Assembly: GCA_020849475.1 (NCBI GenBank)
Contig: JADLGE010000009.1
Location: forward strand, 124,001-188,000
From: Gammaproteobacteria bacterium
Lineage (GTDB): Bacteria; Pseudomonadota; Gammaproteobacteria; Ga0077536
Reading direction: 5' to 3'
DNA: 64,000 nucleotides
The notes under the pieces are model-generated. The model searched no databases. It saw only the letters and a program-made list of their open reading frames with translations, and had not been told where the DNA came from. This document shows, one piece after another, positions 36,856-45,479 of the stretch. Within the stretch, counting starts at the first letter, position 1. Every line of letters starts with the position of its first letter. The position numbers and the translations under genes were made by a program.

Positions 36856-37431
36856 TCAGGCCATCCACAACAGACCGAAGCCCAGCACGCCGCTGGCGCG
36901 CAAGGCGCTGCGCAGGGCGACGGCGTTGCCGCTGTCCGTGACACGGCGCGCGAGCACATAGCCGACAGCATGCAACAGCACCGAACCCAGCACGAACGCA
37001 GCGCCGGCCAGGCCCTGGCCGCTGAGTTCGACACCATGGGCGTAGCCATGCACCAAGCCGGCGGCCGCGCCTGCCACCAGGCAGGCCAGCACCGGCAGTC
37101 GCGCATCGCGCGCGGCCAAGGGCCCGAGCAGCAAGACAGTGAGCGCTATGGCGATTTCCATCGCGGGTAGCGTGGGGTGATACGCGCCGAGCGCGGCGCC
37201 GACCATCAAGCCCACGATAAAGCTGAGCGGCGGCAGCAGGCGCCGCCTGGATGAAGTGAGACCGGCCCATAGTCCAATCACCAGCATGGCGCTGACATGA
37301 TCAAGACCGCTGAAGGGATGCATGAACGCCTGCCAGGCCGCCGCATGGGCTGCCAATGGATGGGCATCGGCGATGGGCGCTACGAGCAGCGCGATGACCA
37401 GGGTCAGGGCGCGATGGTGTTTGACTGACAT
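36856..37431 (-). CDS. hupE: HupE/UreJ-family nickel permease
   Basis: Secondary transporter of the HupE/UreJ family, thought to bring nickel into the cell for urease. The metal motif HPLxxH...HPxxGxDH is present as HPLAAHAAAWQAFMHPFSGLDH near residues 25-46, after a cleavable or first TM segment. Five or six TM helices follow; a further HGYAHG is in the fourth. Start MSVKHHRAL is 12 codons inside the track ORF. Lying between urtE and ureD, it is clearly tied to urease. Confidence 0.93.
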   Translation of the reverse strand: MSVKHHRALTLVIALLVAPIADAHPLAAHAAAWQAFMHPFSGLDHVSAMLVIGLWAGLTSSRRRLLPPLSFIVGLMVGAALGAYHPTLPAMEIAIALTVLLLGPLAARDARLPVLACLVAGAAAGLVHGYAHGVELSGQGLAGAAFVLGSVLLHAVGYVLARRVTDSGNAVALRSALRASGVLGFGLLWMA

Positions 37432-37466
37432 AGAGACTTCACTCCCGAATATTTTTGAAGGGGGCA

Positions 37467-38165
37467 TCAGACCGACAGGTACTGGCGCACCAGATCGTCG
37501 CTCAACCTGTCCATCGCGTCACTCGCCACCACGCGGCCTTTGTCCATCACGCAGAAGCGGTCGGCGACGCGCCGCGCGAACGGCAGTTTCTGTTCGACCA
37601 GCAACACCGTCAGGCCCATCTCGCGATTCAACCGCAGGATCAAATCGCCTATCTCCTGCACGATGTTCGGCTGTATGCCTTCGCAGGGTTCGTCGAGGAT
37701 CAACAGACGCGGCTCCAGCACCAGCGCGCGGCCGATGGCGAGTTGCTGTTGCTGACCGCCGGACAAATCGCCGCCGCGCCGGCGCAGCATCTTTTTCAAC
37801 ACCGGAAACATCTCGTACACACGGGCCAGCGCCTCATGGCCCTGGCCGCCGCGGGTGGTGATGCCGATACGCAGGTTCTCTTCCACCGACAGGCGCGGAA
37901 AGATCTCGCGGCCTTGCGGTACATAGCCGATGCCGAGACGCGCGCGACTTTCTGCCGGCAGCGCCATCAGCGCGGTGCCCTCGATGCGCATTTCACCGTC
38001 ACGCACCGCTTCAAGACCCATCACACAGCGCAGCAAGGTCGACTTGCCGACACCGTTGCGGCCCATGAGGCAGGTGCAGGCGCCGGCTGGCACGTCGAGG
38101 CTGAGATCCCACAGGGTGTGACTTTCGCCGTAAAACTGGTTGAGCTTGGTGACGGTCAGCATCAC
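37467..38165 (-). CDS. urtE: Urea ABC transporter ATPase UrtE
   Basis: One of two LivF/LivG-type ATPases of the high-affinity urea importer. Walker A GRNGVGKST, signature LSGGQQQQLAIGRAL, Walker B LLILDEPCEGIQPN. 232 residues. Start overlaps the urtD stop (ATGA). Identity as UrtE rather than LivF rests on the LNQFYGESHTLWDLSL start and on operon position. Confidence 0.95.
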   Translation of the reverse strand: MMLTVTKLNQFYGESHTLWDLSLDVPAGACTCLMGRNGVGKSTLLRCVMGLEAVRDGEMRIEGTALMALPAESRARLGIGYVPQGREIFPRLSVEENLRIGITTRGGQGHEALARVYEMFPVLKKMLRRRGGDLSGGQQQQLAIGRALVLEPRLLILDEPCEGIQPNIVQEIGDLILRLNREMGLTVLLVEQKLPFARRVADRFCVMDKGRVVASDAMDRLSDDLVRQYLSV

Positions 38166-38992
38166 GCCCCCAGGTAGACTTCGCGCACGCGCGCATCGTT
38201 TTGCACGTCATGCATGCTGCCTTCGGCGAGCACATGGCCCTCATGCAGCACCGTGACCGTGCGTGCGATGGAGCGCACGAACTCCATGTCGTGCTCGACC
38301 ACCACCACCGAGCGCTGGCCGGCCAGTGCCACCAGCAGTTCAGCGGTCCTCTCGGTTTCCTGGTGGGTCATGCCGGCGACGGGTTCGTCGATCAGCAGAA
38401 GCTGCGGTTCCTGCATCAACAGCATGCCGATTTCCAGCCACTGCTTCTGGCCGTGGGACAAGGCCCCGGCGCGCTGTTCGCGCTGCGCGGTGAGCCCGAC
38501 CAGCGCCAGGGTTTCGGCGATGCGATCCAGCGTTGCGCTGTCGAGGCGCGCGCGCAAGGAATGCCACACGCCCTTGGCCGCACGCATGGCGAGCTCGAGG
38601 TTGGTGGCGACCGGCAGTTGTTCGAACACCGTCGGCTTCTGGAATTTGCGCCCGATGCCGGCCTCGGCGATGTCGGGCTCGCTCATCTTCAACAGGTTCA
38701 ATTGTGGACCGAACCACGCGCGGCCGCTGTCGGGACGGGTCTTGCCGGTGATGACATCCATCATGGTGCTCTTGCCGGCGCCATTGGGGCCGATGATGCA
38801 ACGCAGTTCGCCGCGCTCGATGTAGAGCGTGAGTTCATTCAAGGCGCGAAAACCGTCGAAGCTGACGCTGATGTTCTCGACATACAGTGTGCCGTCGCCA
38901 ACCCGCGACGAGAAGCCGACGTTGTCACTGCCGGCATGGGTGAATTCGTCCCACCAGGTCGGTGCGCGGGCAGGATGGTCGGGCGCGTTCAT
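38162..38992 (-). CDS. urtD: Urea ABC transporter ATPase UrtD
   Basis: LivG-type ATPase of the urea importer. Walker A GPNGAGKSTM, signature LSHGQKQWLEIGML (Ser-His variant usual for UrtD), Walker B LLLIDEPVAGMT. Start MNAPDHPARAP overlaps the urtC stop by four bases; the track ORF extends 103 codons into urtC. 276 residues with the typical N-terminal extension before LYVENISVSFDGF. Confidence 0.95.
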   Translation of the reverse strand: MNAPDHPARAPTWWDEFTHAGSDNVGFSSRVGDGTLYVENISVSFDGFRALNELTLYIERGELRCIIGPNGAGKSTMMDVITGKTRPDSGRAWFGPQLNLLKMSEPDIAEAGIGRKFQKPTVFEQLPVATNLELAMRAAKGVWHSLRARLDSATLDRIAETLALVGLTAQREQRAGALSHGQKQWLEIGMLLMQEPQLLLIDEPVAGMTHQETERTAELLVALAGQRSVVVVEHDMEFVRSIARTVTVLHEGHVLAEGSMHDVQNDARVREVYLGA

Positions 38993-40065
38993 GTCGACTT
39001 CTCCTTGCCGAGATAGCCGGCGATGCCACGTGGAATGAGCAAGGTCACCAGCACGAACATCGCGCCGAGCACGAACAGCCACAGCTCCGGCAGTGCGCCG
39101 GTAAACCAGGTCTTGGCAAAATTGACGACGAAGGCGCCGAGCAGCGCGCCGTACAAGGTGCCGCGCCCACCGACCGCCACCCAGATCACGAGCTCGATGG
39201 AATTCAAAGGTGAGAACTCGCCGGGATTGATGATGCCGACCTGTGGCACGTAGAGCGCGCCGGCAATGCCGGCCAGCACCGCCGACGCGCTGAACACCCA
39301 CAGCTTGTAATGCTCGACCTTGTAGCCAATGAAGCGCGCCCGGCTCTCGGCATCACGCACCGCCACCAGCACGCGCCCGAACTTGGAATTGACCAGCGCG
39401 CGACAGCCGCCGTAGGCGAGCGCCAGTGCCAGCACCGAGGCCACGAACAGGGCAATGCGCGTGGTGCTGGCCGCAAGTTCGAAGCCCAGGATGTCTTTGA
39501 AATCGGTCAGCCCGTTGTTGCCGCCGAAGCCCATCTCATTGCGGAAGAAAGCCAGCAGCAGTGCGTAGGTCAGGGCCTGGGTGATGATGGACAGGTAGAC
39601 GCCGGTGACGCGCGAACGAAACGCGAAGTAGCCGAATACGCCGGCCAGCACGCCGGGCACCAACATCACCATCGCCATTGCGTAGGGAAAGCTTGCAAAG
39701 CCCCACCACGCCAACGGCAGCTCCTGCCAGTTCAGAAACACCATGAAGTCCGGCAGCTCGGCGTTGCCATACACGCCGCGCGCGCCAATCTGGCGCATGA
39801 GATACATGCCCATCGCGTAACCGCCCAGCGCGAAGAACGCACCGTGGCCAAGACTCAGTATGCCGCCGAAACCCCACACCAGGTCGACCGACAGTGCGAG
39901 CAGGGCGTAACACAGGTATTTGCCGAGCAGGGTCACGGTGTAGGTCGACACATGCAGCGCCGAGCTTTCGCTGACGCCGAGATTCAAGGTCGGCACCAGC
40001 ACCACCAGCAGCAGCAGGATGCCGTACACGTAGCGATCAGGATGAGGAGCATGCAAGGCGCGCAT
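38989..40065 (-). CDS. urtC: Urea ABC transporter permease UrtC
   Basis: Inner-membrane permease of the LivM type, 358 residues, eight to ten TM helices. LSVDLVWGFGGILSLGHGAFFALGGYAMGMYLMRQIG and GGNNGLTDFKDILGF are characteristic. The conserved cytoplasmic stretch is VAVRDAESRARFIGYKVEHYKLWVFSASAVLAGIAGALYVPQVG. Starts three bases after urtB. Confidence 0.95.
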   Translation of the reverse strand: MRALHAPHPDRYVYGILLLLVVLVPTLNLGVSESSALHVSTYTVTLLGKYLCYALLALSVDLVWGFGGILSLGHGAFFALGGYAMGMYLMRQIGARGVYGNAELPDFMVFLNWQELPLAWWGFASFPYAMAMVMLVPGVLAGVFGYFAFRSRVTGVYLSIITQALTYALLLAFFRNEMGFGGNNGLTDFKDILGFELAASTTRIALFVASVLALALAYGGCRALVNSKFGRVLVAVRDAESRARFIGYKVEHYKLWVFSASAVLAGIAGALYVPQVGIINPGEFSPLNSIELVIWVAVGGRGTLYGALLGAFVVNFAKTWFTGALPELWLFVLGAMFVLVTLLIPRGIAGYLGKEKST

Positions 40066-40068
40066 CGC

Positions 40069-41703
40069 TCAAGCCTCCGCCGCGCGGCCACGCTGCGGGA
40101 ACAGTCCGCGCGGCCATTTCTGGATGAACAGGATGATGAACACCAGCACCAGAATCTTGGCCAGCACGGCGCCGGCGAAGGGTTCGAGAAACTTGTTGGC
40201 AATGCCGAGCGACAGACCCGCGACCAGCGTACCCCACAGGTTGCCGACGCCGCCGAACACCACCACCATGAAGGAATCGATGATGTAGGACTGGCCGAGG
40301 TTGGGGCCGACATTGGTCAACTGGCTCAAGGCTACGCCGGCGAGCCCGGCCACGCCCGAACCGAGACCGAAAGTCAGCGCGTCGACCCAGCCGGCGCGTA
40401 CGCCCATGGCGCGCGCCATGGCGCGGTTCTGCGCCACCGCACGCACATGCAGGCCGAGCGACGTGAAGCGCAGCAGCGCCAGCAGGGCGGCGAACACCAG
40501 GGCGCTGAAGACGATGATGTAGAGGCGGTTCCAGGTCAGTGCCAGCGCATCGCCGAGCAGCAGCTGGCCGCTCATCCACTGCGGTGTCGCGACCGCGCGG
40601 TTGAGCGGTGAAAAAACGCTGCGCACCACCTGCTGCAGGAACAGGCTGACGCCGAAAGTCGCGAGCAGGGTTTCGAGCGGTCGGCCATAGAGAAAGCGCA
40701 CGATGCCGCGCTCGATGACGATGCCGACCGCCGCCGCCACCAGAAAGGCAGCGGGAATGGCCATGAACAGCGACTGCTCAATGTGATTGGGAAACGCCTG
40801 TTGCACGACGTAGGTGGTGTAGGCGCCGAGCATCATCATCTCGCCATGGGCCATGTTGATGACGCCCATCACGCCGAAGGTGATGGCAAGACCGGTAGCC
40901 GCCAGCACCAGCACGAAGCCGAGGCTCAAGCCGAAGAAGATGGTTTGCACGAGTTCGTAATGGGCACGCCGTTCATCGATGGCGCGCAGCGCGCGGGCGG
41001 CGGCCACGCGCACATCCATGGAGGGTTCGAGCGGTTTGCCCTCGGCATCCTTGGCAAGCAGGGCGGCGAGACGGTTGCGCACTTCGCCGAGCATGCTGCC
41101 ACTGACGATGTTGACGGCGGCCAGACGTTGCGTTTCTTCAGGGCGGCCAAGCGCGGCGAGCGCGAGCACCACTTGCATGGCGCGCTTCACGCCGGCGTCC
41201 TGTTCTTTGGGCAGCGCATCCTCGAGGGCGGCGATGGTGCCGGGTGTATCGTCGGCGGCCAGCGCTTCTACCGCGGCGAGTCGCGCATCACGGTCGGAGT
41301 TGGCGAGGCCCAGGCGTGCCAGGGCGCCGCGCAACACCAGGCGCAGCTGATTGTTGATCACGACTTTCTTGAGATTGACGAGTTCTTCACTGCCGAGTTC
41401 GCTGCCGTCGAGCGCGTCGCTGATGGCAGTCTTGGGCTCGCTGGTGGCGGCGATGACCATGCGGCTGTCGGCCTTGCGCATCAACAGGCGGCCGTCGAGC
41501 AGCGCGCCGAGAATAGTGGCCGCGCGCGGCGAGCCGCTGTCGGCAATGGCGGTGATGGCGGCGCTCTTGGCTTTGAAATCGAAGCCCATGAGCTTGGCCA
41601 GCGGCAGGTCCGCGGCGGCAGCGATGCCCGGCAGACTTGCGAGCAGCAGGCATGAGGCAAGCAGCAGGCGGCCGATGGTCGAGGAGTATGTGAGGGCGGA
41701 CAT
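40069..41703 (-). CDS. urtB: Urea ABC transporter permease UrtB
   Basis: LivH-type permease, 544 residues. After a signal-like segment (IGRLLLASCLLLASLPGIAAAADLP) there is a periplasmic HEAT-like helical domain at about 30-260, as is usual for proteobacterial UrtB but absent from LivH. The permease domain follows (GLAITFGVMGVINMAHGEMMMLGAYTTYVVQ, and NRAMARAMGVRAGWVDALTFGLGSGVAGLAGV). I start at MSALTYSS; the track adds 21 codons. Confidence 0.94.
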   Translation of the reverse strand: MSALTYSSTIGRLLLASCLLLASLPGIAAAADLPLAKLMGFDFKAKSAAITAIADSGSPRAATILGALLDGRLLMRKADSRMVIAATSEPKTAISDALDGSELGSEELVNLKKVVINNQLRLVLRGALARLGLANSDRDARLAAVEALAADDTPGTIAALEDALPKEQDAGVKRAMQVVLALAALGRPEETQRLAAVNIVSGSMLGEVRNRLAALLAKDAEGKPLEPSMDVRVAAARALRAIDERRAHYELVQTIFFGLSLGFVLVLAATGLAITFGVMGVINMAHGEMMMLGAYTTYVVQQAFPNHIEQSLFMAIPAAFLVAAAVGIVIERGIVRFLYGRPLETLLATFGVSLFLQQVVRSVFSPLNRAVATPQWMSGQLLLGDALALTWNRLYIIVFSALVFAALLALLRFTSLGLHVRAVAQNRAMARAMGVRAGWVDALTFGLGSGVAGLAGVALSQLTNVGPNLGQSYIIDSFMVVVFGGVGNLWGTLVAGLSLGIANKFLEPFAGAVLAKILVLVFIILFIQKWPRGLFPQRGRAAEA

Positions 41704-41801
41704 GGACGTTTGAACGGTCTTCGAACTACTTCGTTTACAGGGCCGCGGCCACGCTGGCGGCGCCATCCTTGCGCTGCCAGCGGGTCACGGTGGGGGAGAC
41801 G

Positions 41802-43091
41802 TTACTTGTAGTTCTGTCCCGAGCACTTCTTGGTGACAGTGTTGTAGTTGCCGCAGTTGAGCTTATCGGTCCAGTCGGCTTCGATTACCTTGCTGTCCGG
41901 CAGGAAGTCGGACCACGCATCACCGGGCACGAGACCCTCGGTCTTCCACACGGTCTCGAACTGGCCATTGGCCTGAATCTCACCAATCAGCACGGGCTTC
42001 GTGATGTGGTGATTGGGCAGCATCTTCGAAATGCCACCGGTCAGATTCGGCGTCTCGACACCGATGATGGCTTTCTGCACCGCCGCGGGATCCGTCGACT
42101 TGGCCGCTTCGACCGCCTTCACCCACATGTTGAAGCCGATGACATGGGCTTCCATCGGATCATTGAAGGTGCGCTTGTCGTTCTTGATGAACGTGTGCCA
42201 GGTCTTGAGGGCCGCCGCGTTGGCCGGGTCGTCGATGCTCATGAAGTAGTTCCAGGCAGCGAGATGACCGACCAGCGGTTTGGTGTCGATGCCGGACAGC
42301 TCTTCGTCGCCAACCGAGAACGCCACCACCGGGATGTCGGCCGCCGACACGCCCTGGTTGCCTAACTCTTTGTAGAAGGGCACGTTGGCATCGCCGTTGA
42401 TGGTCGACACCACCGCGGTCTTCTTGCCGGCCGAACCGAACTTCTTGATGTCCGACACGATGCTCTGCCAGTCAGAGTGACCGAAAGGCGTGTAGTTGAT
42501 CATGATGTCGGCTTCGGCGACGCCCTTGGACTTGAGATAGGCCTCGAGGATTTTGTTGGTGGTGCGCGGATAGACATAGTCCGTGCCCGCCAGCACCCAA
42601 CGCTTCACGCCGAGATCATTCATGAGGTAGTCGACCGCCGGAATGGCCTGCTGATTCGGCGCCGCGCCGGTGTAGAACACGTTCTTGGACGATTCTTCAC
42701 CTTCGTACTGCACCGGGTAGAACAACAGGCCGTTCAGCTCTTCGAACACCGGCAACACGGATTTGCGTGACACCGAAGTCCAGCAGCCAAACACCGCCGC
42801 GACCTTGTCCTTGGCCAGCAGTTCGCGGGCCTTTTCCGCGAACAGCGGCCAGTTGGAGGCGGGGTCGACCACCACTGCCTCGAGCTTCTTGCCGAGCAGG
42901 CCACCCTTCTTGTTCTGCTCGTCTATCAGCATGAGCATGGTGTCTTTCAGCGTGGTTTCGCTGATGGCCATGGTGCCCGACAGTGAATGGAGGACGCCGA
43001 CCTTGATGGTGTCTTCAGCCCGGACAGGCGTCGTCGACACCACCAAGGCGGCGACCATGGAGGTCAGCAGTGAACGTATGGATAATTTCAT
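41802..43091 (-). CDS. urtA: Urea ABC transporter substrate-binding protein UrtA
   Basis: Periplasmic high-affinity urea receptor. Signal peptide MKLSIRSLLTSMVAALVVSTTPVRAED, then VGVLHSLSGTMAISETTLKDTMLMLIDEQNKKGGLLGKKLEAVVVDPASNWPLFAEKARELL, diagnostic of UrtA/AmiC. FGCWTSVSRKSVLPVFEELNGLLFYPVQYEGEESSKNVFYTGAAPNQQAIPAVDYLM follows. 429 residues. GGAAG upstream. It lies between the porin and urtB. Confidence 0.97.
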   Translation of the reverse strand: MKLSIRSLLTSMVAALVVSTTPVRAEDTIKVGVLHSLSGTMAISETTLKDTMLMLIDEQNKKGGLLGKKLEAVVVDPASNWPLFAEKARELLAKDKVAAVFGCWTSVSRKSVLPVFEELNGLLFYPVQYEGEESSKNVFYTGAAPNQQAIPAVDYLMNDLGVKRWVLAGTDYVYPRTTNKILEAYLKSKGVAEADIMINYTPFGHSDWQSIVSDIKKFGSAGKKTAVVSTINGDANVPFYKELGNQGVSAADIPVVAFSVGDEELSGIDTKPLVGHLAAWNYFMSIDDPANAAALKTWHTFIKNDKRTFNDPMEAHVIGFNMWVKAVEAAKSTDPAAVQKAIIGVETPNLTGGISKMLPNHHITKPVLIGEIQANGQFETVWKTEGLVPGDAWSDFLPDSKVIEADWTDKLNCGNYNTVTKKCSGQNYK

Positions 43092-43127
43092 CGAGTTCTT
43101 CCCTCGTTTTTAATGGCGTAGTAGCGC

Positions 43128-44330
43128 TTAAAGCTGTAACTGGAAGGCCAGCTTGATGGCGTCGATGTCTTGACCAGTAACGCCCGGCGCGAAGTTGGTC
43201 AGACCTTTGCTCGCGATGTCGCCGTGCTGGTAGAAGAGCGAGACGCGCGCGTTGTGGCCGTCGATGATGTAGTTCACGCCGCCTTCGATTTCGTCGCGGT
43301 TGGCGCTGGCATCGGGATAGATGGCCGAATAGCGGATGTAGGGCTGCAGGCGGCCGATGCCGACCATCTGCGGGAACATGTACAGGCCCACTACCGAGAA
43401 CGAATCACCGTCGAACTGGCAGAAGCAGTCCGGGTCGGCGAACGCCGCCAGGCTGTAGTCCGAATCGAAGTTCTTGTACTCGCCGTTGAACGTCACCACA
43501 CCCTTGTTGGCCAGCACTTTCTCGAAGATGACGTCGGTCATGAGGGCGCGGTAGTCGCCAGAGTTGAGGAATGAACCCGCGCCGTCCTCCTGGTACTGGA
43601 AGGCCACCGCCACGGTGAAGATGTCGCCGGCGGTGCCGTAGTAGGTGCCGCTGGTGTAGTAGCCGGGGTTCTTCTCGACCGACAGGAAGTTATAGGCGAC
43701 GCGACCCGCGTACATCAGGTTGTCATCCTGGTTGGGACCGGCGCCGGTCGACGACTCGAGGCCGTTGAAGACACCGAACACATATTGCAGCGCGCCGCCG
43801 GGGCCCGCCGCGCCCCACACGTTCACGCCCTGGTCGCGCTCGTAGACACCGGCGCCGCCGTTGCCGAACTTGACGCTGAAGTCCGATGACACGAACGGTG
43901 TCTTGTAGGCGTCGTAGGTGGTGGAGTAGTAGGGGCCGTTCAATTCCTGGCGTTCCGCCGGCACCAGCAGGCGACCCGCCCACACATTGAAATAGGGGCT
44001 CAGTTCGAACTTGGCGATGGCATCGAGCAGATGGAATTCTTCCAGCGCGCTGTTGCCGCAGAACACGCACTCGGTGTTCAGTTCAAACTTGATGTATTGG
44101 TGAATCTGGCCGTTGACATAGATACGTGCGCTGTCGGCATTGAAGTCCGTGCCCCAATCACCATTGGGCGCGTTGTCCTCCATGGCCGTGAACGAACCGC
44201 GCGCGCCGGCGCCGATGCTGATCCACTTGGTGTCATCGATGGCTATCTTGCCGCCCGCGTTTGCCACTGCTGCGCCGAGCAGCAGTCCACCAGTCAACAG
44301 AGCTGCTACAGGCCCTTTGTACTTGGTCAT
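43128..44330 (-). CDS. Outer-membrane porin of the urea uptake operon
   Basis: Beta-barrel porin of about 400 residues with a signal peptide (MTKYKGPVAALLTGGLLLGAAVANAG). Many alternating amphipathic strands resemble phosphate-selective porin O/P or FmdC-type porins (IYVNGQIHQYIKFELNTECVFCGNSALEEFHLLDAIAKFELSPYFNVWAGRLLVPAERQEL). The last strand ends AIKLAFQLQL. It carries unusual Cys pairs (CVFCG; CFCQF). AAGGAG precedes the ATG. As first gene behind the sigma-54 promoter and directly before urtA, it is probably the outer-membrane route for urea or short amides (inference). Confidence 0.87.
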   Translation of the reverse strand: MTKYKGPVAALLTGGLLLGAAVANAGGKIAIDDTKWISIGAGARGSFTAMEDNAPNGDWGTDFNADSARIYVNGQIHQYIKFELNTECVFCGNSALEEFHLLDAIAKFELSPYFNVWAGRLLVPAERQELNGPYYSTTYDAYKTPFVSSDFSVKFGNGGAGVYERDQGVNVWGAAGPGGALQYVFGVFNGLESSTGAGPNQDDNLMYAGRVAYNFLSVEKNPGYYTSGTYYGTAGDIFTVAVAFQYQEDGAGSFLNSGDYRALMTDVIFEKVLANKGVVTFNGEYKNFDSDYSLAAFADPDCFCQFDGDSFSVVGLYMFPQMVGIGRLQPYIRYSAIYPDASANRDEIEGGVNYIIDGHNARVSLFYQHGDIASKGLTNFAPGVTGQDIDAIKLAFQLQL

Positions 44331-44390
44331 TGAGAGTCTCCTTCGGGGTCATCGTGCTGTGCATTGAGCCTGTCCGGGCAGATGGGCTTT

Positions 44391-44407
44391 TGCGAAGTTC
44401 GTGCCAA
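44391..44407 (-). promoter_or_regulatory. Sigma-54 (RpoN) -24/-12 promoter of the urea operon
   Basis: Minus strand TTGGCACGAACTTCGCA: GG and GC separated by exactly ten bases, one mismatch to TTGGCACGNNNNTTGCA. It points at the porin gene, with about 60 bases to the start codon. Sigma-54 control by NtrC is the usual mode for urea uptake genes in proteobacteria. A near-match to the IHF consensus (AATCATTTGTTTA, 44425-44437) lies just upstream, as expected for such promoters. The rest of the gap to 44769 shows no gene and no NtrC site I can identify with certainty. Confidence 0.78.
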
Positions 44408-44769
44408 GCATCGAAGGCGATGAAAATCATTTGTTTAAGCGCTTGCGCGTGGCGCAGCCGCGGCGCATGCGCACTAATGCGGAGCGATATGCGGGCGCGC
44501 GCACAAAAAAGGGGATGAACGCGACACGGGCCGCGAATTCGTCGTGGCAAACGCGACAGCGCTCAATGAGGGAGCGCGCGATTGGGCGTGACATTGTCGG
44601 CCTGGCAAACAGCCACGCATGTCGCGGACGCGGAAATTCCCGCGCTCCACGGGATTTTCGCGCGGGTCTGCGTGATCCTGTGCGACTGGCATGCAGACTG
44701 TGCGCTGATCGGTAGTGGTGCGCGCCTGCGATGCTAAACTGCAACAGGCCAACCAGCGGAGTAACAGCA

Positions 44770-45414
44770 GTGTCCAGCGCGACGACCATTCCTTCTTTCG
44801 GACTCGATGCGAATGTACTGGCGGCCTTGTCGGAACGTGCCATCACCAAGACCTTTCCGCGCATGAGCGTGATAGTGAATGAGGGCGACCCGACCGACGC
44901 CATCTACATCATTCTCGAAGGACGCGTGCGTATTTATCTTGCGGACCACAAGGGCAAGGAGGTGACGCTCAACGTGCAGGGGCCGGGTGAGTATTTCGGC
45001 GAGCTGACCCTTGATGGCGGACCGCGCTCGGCCTCGGTGATGACGCTCGAACCGTCGCGCTTCATGATCATTCCGCGGGAGTCGCTGGAGAGTTTCTTTG
45101 CCACCCACCCGGAGTTCGCCATGCACCTGGTGCGCAAACTCATCAACCGGGTGCGGGTGCTGACCGAGAGGGTCAAGAGCCTTGCCCTGCAGGACGTCTA
45201 TGGGCGCTTTCGCGGCATGCTGGAAGAACTGGCAGTGGAACAGGGCGGCGAGCGGGTGGTGGAAGGCCGCATGACCCAGTCCGACATCGCGGCACGCATC
45301 GGCGCCTCGCGTGAAATGGTCAGCCGCATCCTGAGTGATCTCAAGACCGGCGGCTACGTGACCCAGGGCCGCCACCGCATCGTCATACACAAGAAGCTGC
45401 CGGCGGAATGGTAG
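44770..45414 (+). CDS. Crp/Fnr-family transcription regulator
   Basis: Cyclic-nucleotide-binding-type regulator of 214 residues. The effector domain keeps the phosphate-binding pattern FGELTLDGGPRSASV near residue 75-90, so a cyclic nucleotide ligand is plausible; no FNR-type cysteine cluster is present. A long helix (LINRVRVLTERVKSLALQD) leads to the winged helix (MTQSDIAARIGASREMVSRILSDLKTGGYV). I start at GTG 44770, with GGAG nine bases upstream; the track ATG is 13 codons earlier. Divergent from the porin-urea operon, so it may act there, but no site was identified. Confidence 0.9.
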   Translation: MSSATTIPSFGLDANVLAALSERAITKTFPRMSVIVNEGDPTDAIYIILEGRVRIYLADHKGKEVTLNVQGPGEYFGELTLDGGPRSASVMTLEPSRFMIIPRESLESFFATHPEFAMHLVRKLINRVRVLTERVKSLALQDVYGRFRGMLEELAVEQGGERVVEGRMTQSDIAARIGASREMVSRILSDLKTGGYVTQGRHRIVIHKKLPAEW

Positions 45415-45479
45415 GTGCCAGGCGCTGATAACGCGTCGCCGCGATCCGCATCGCGATCAGGCTGTTAGAATGCACCCCG

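Noticed and set aside
39310-40611. Long plus-strand ORF opposite urtC/urtB (433 codons)
   Set aside because: His/Gln/Arg-rich shadow spanning two well-supported permease genes.
40900-41703. Long N-terminal region of UrtB as a novel fusion
   Set aside because: A periplasmic helical N-terminal domain is usual for proteobacterial UrtB.
44440-44760. NtrC enhancer sites upstream of the sigma-54 promoter
   Set aside because: Several GTGCG/GCGCAC half-site-like words occur, but none has the spacing of the NtrC palindrome.
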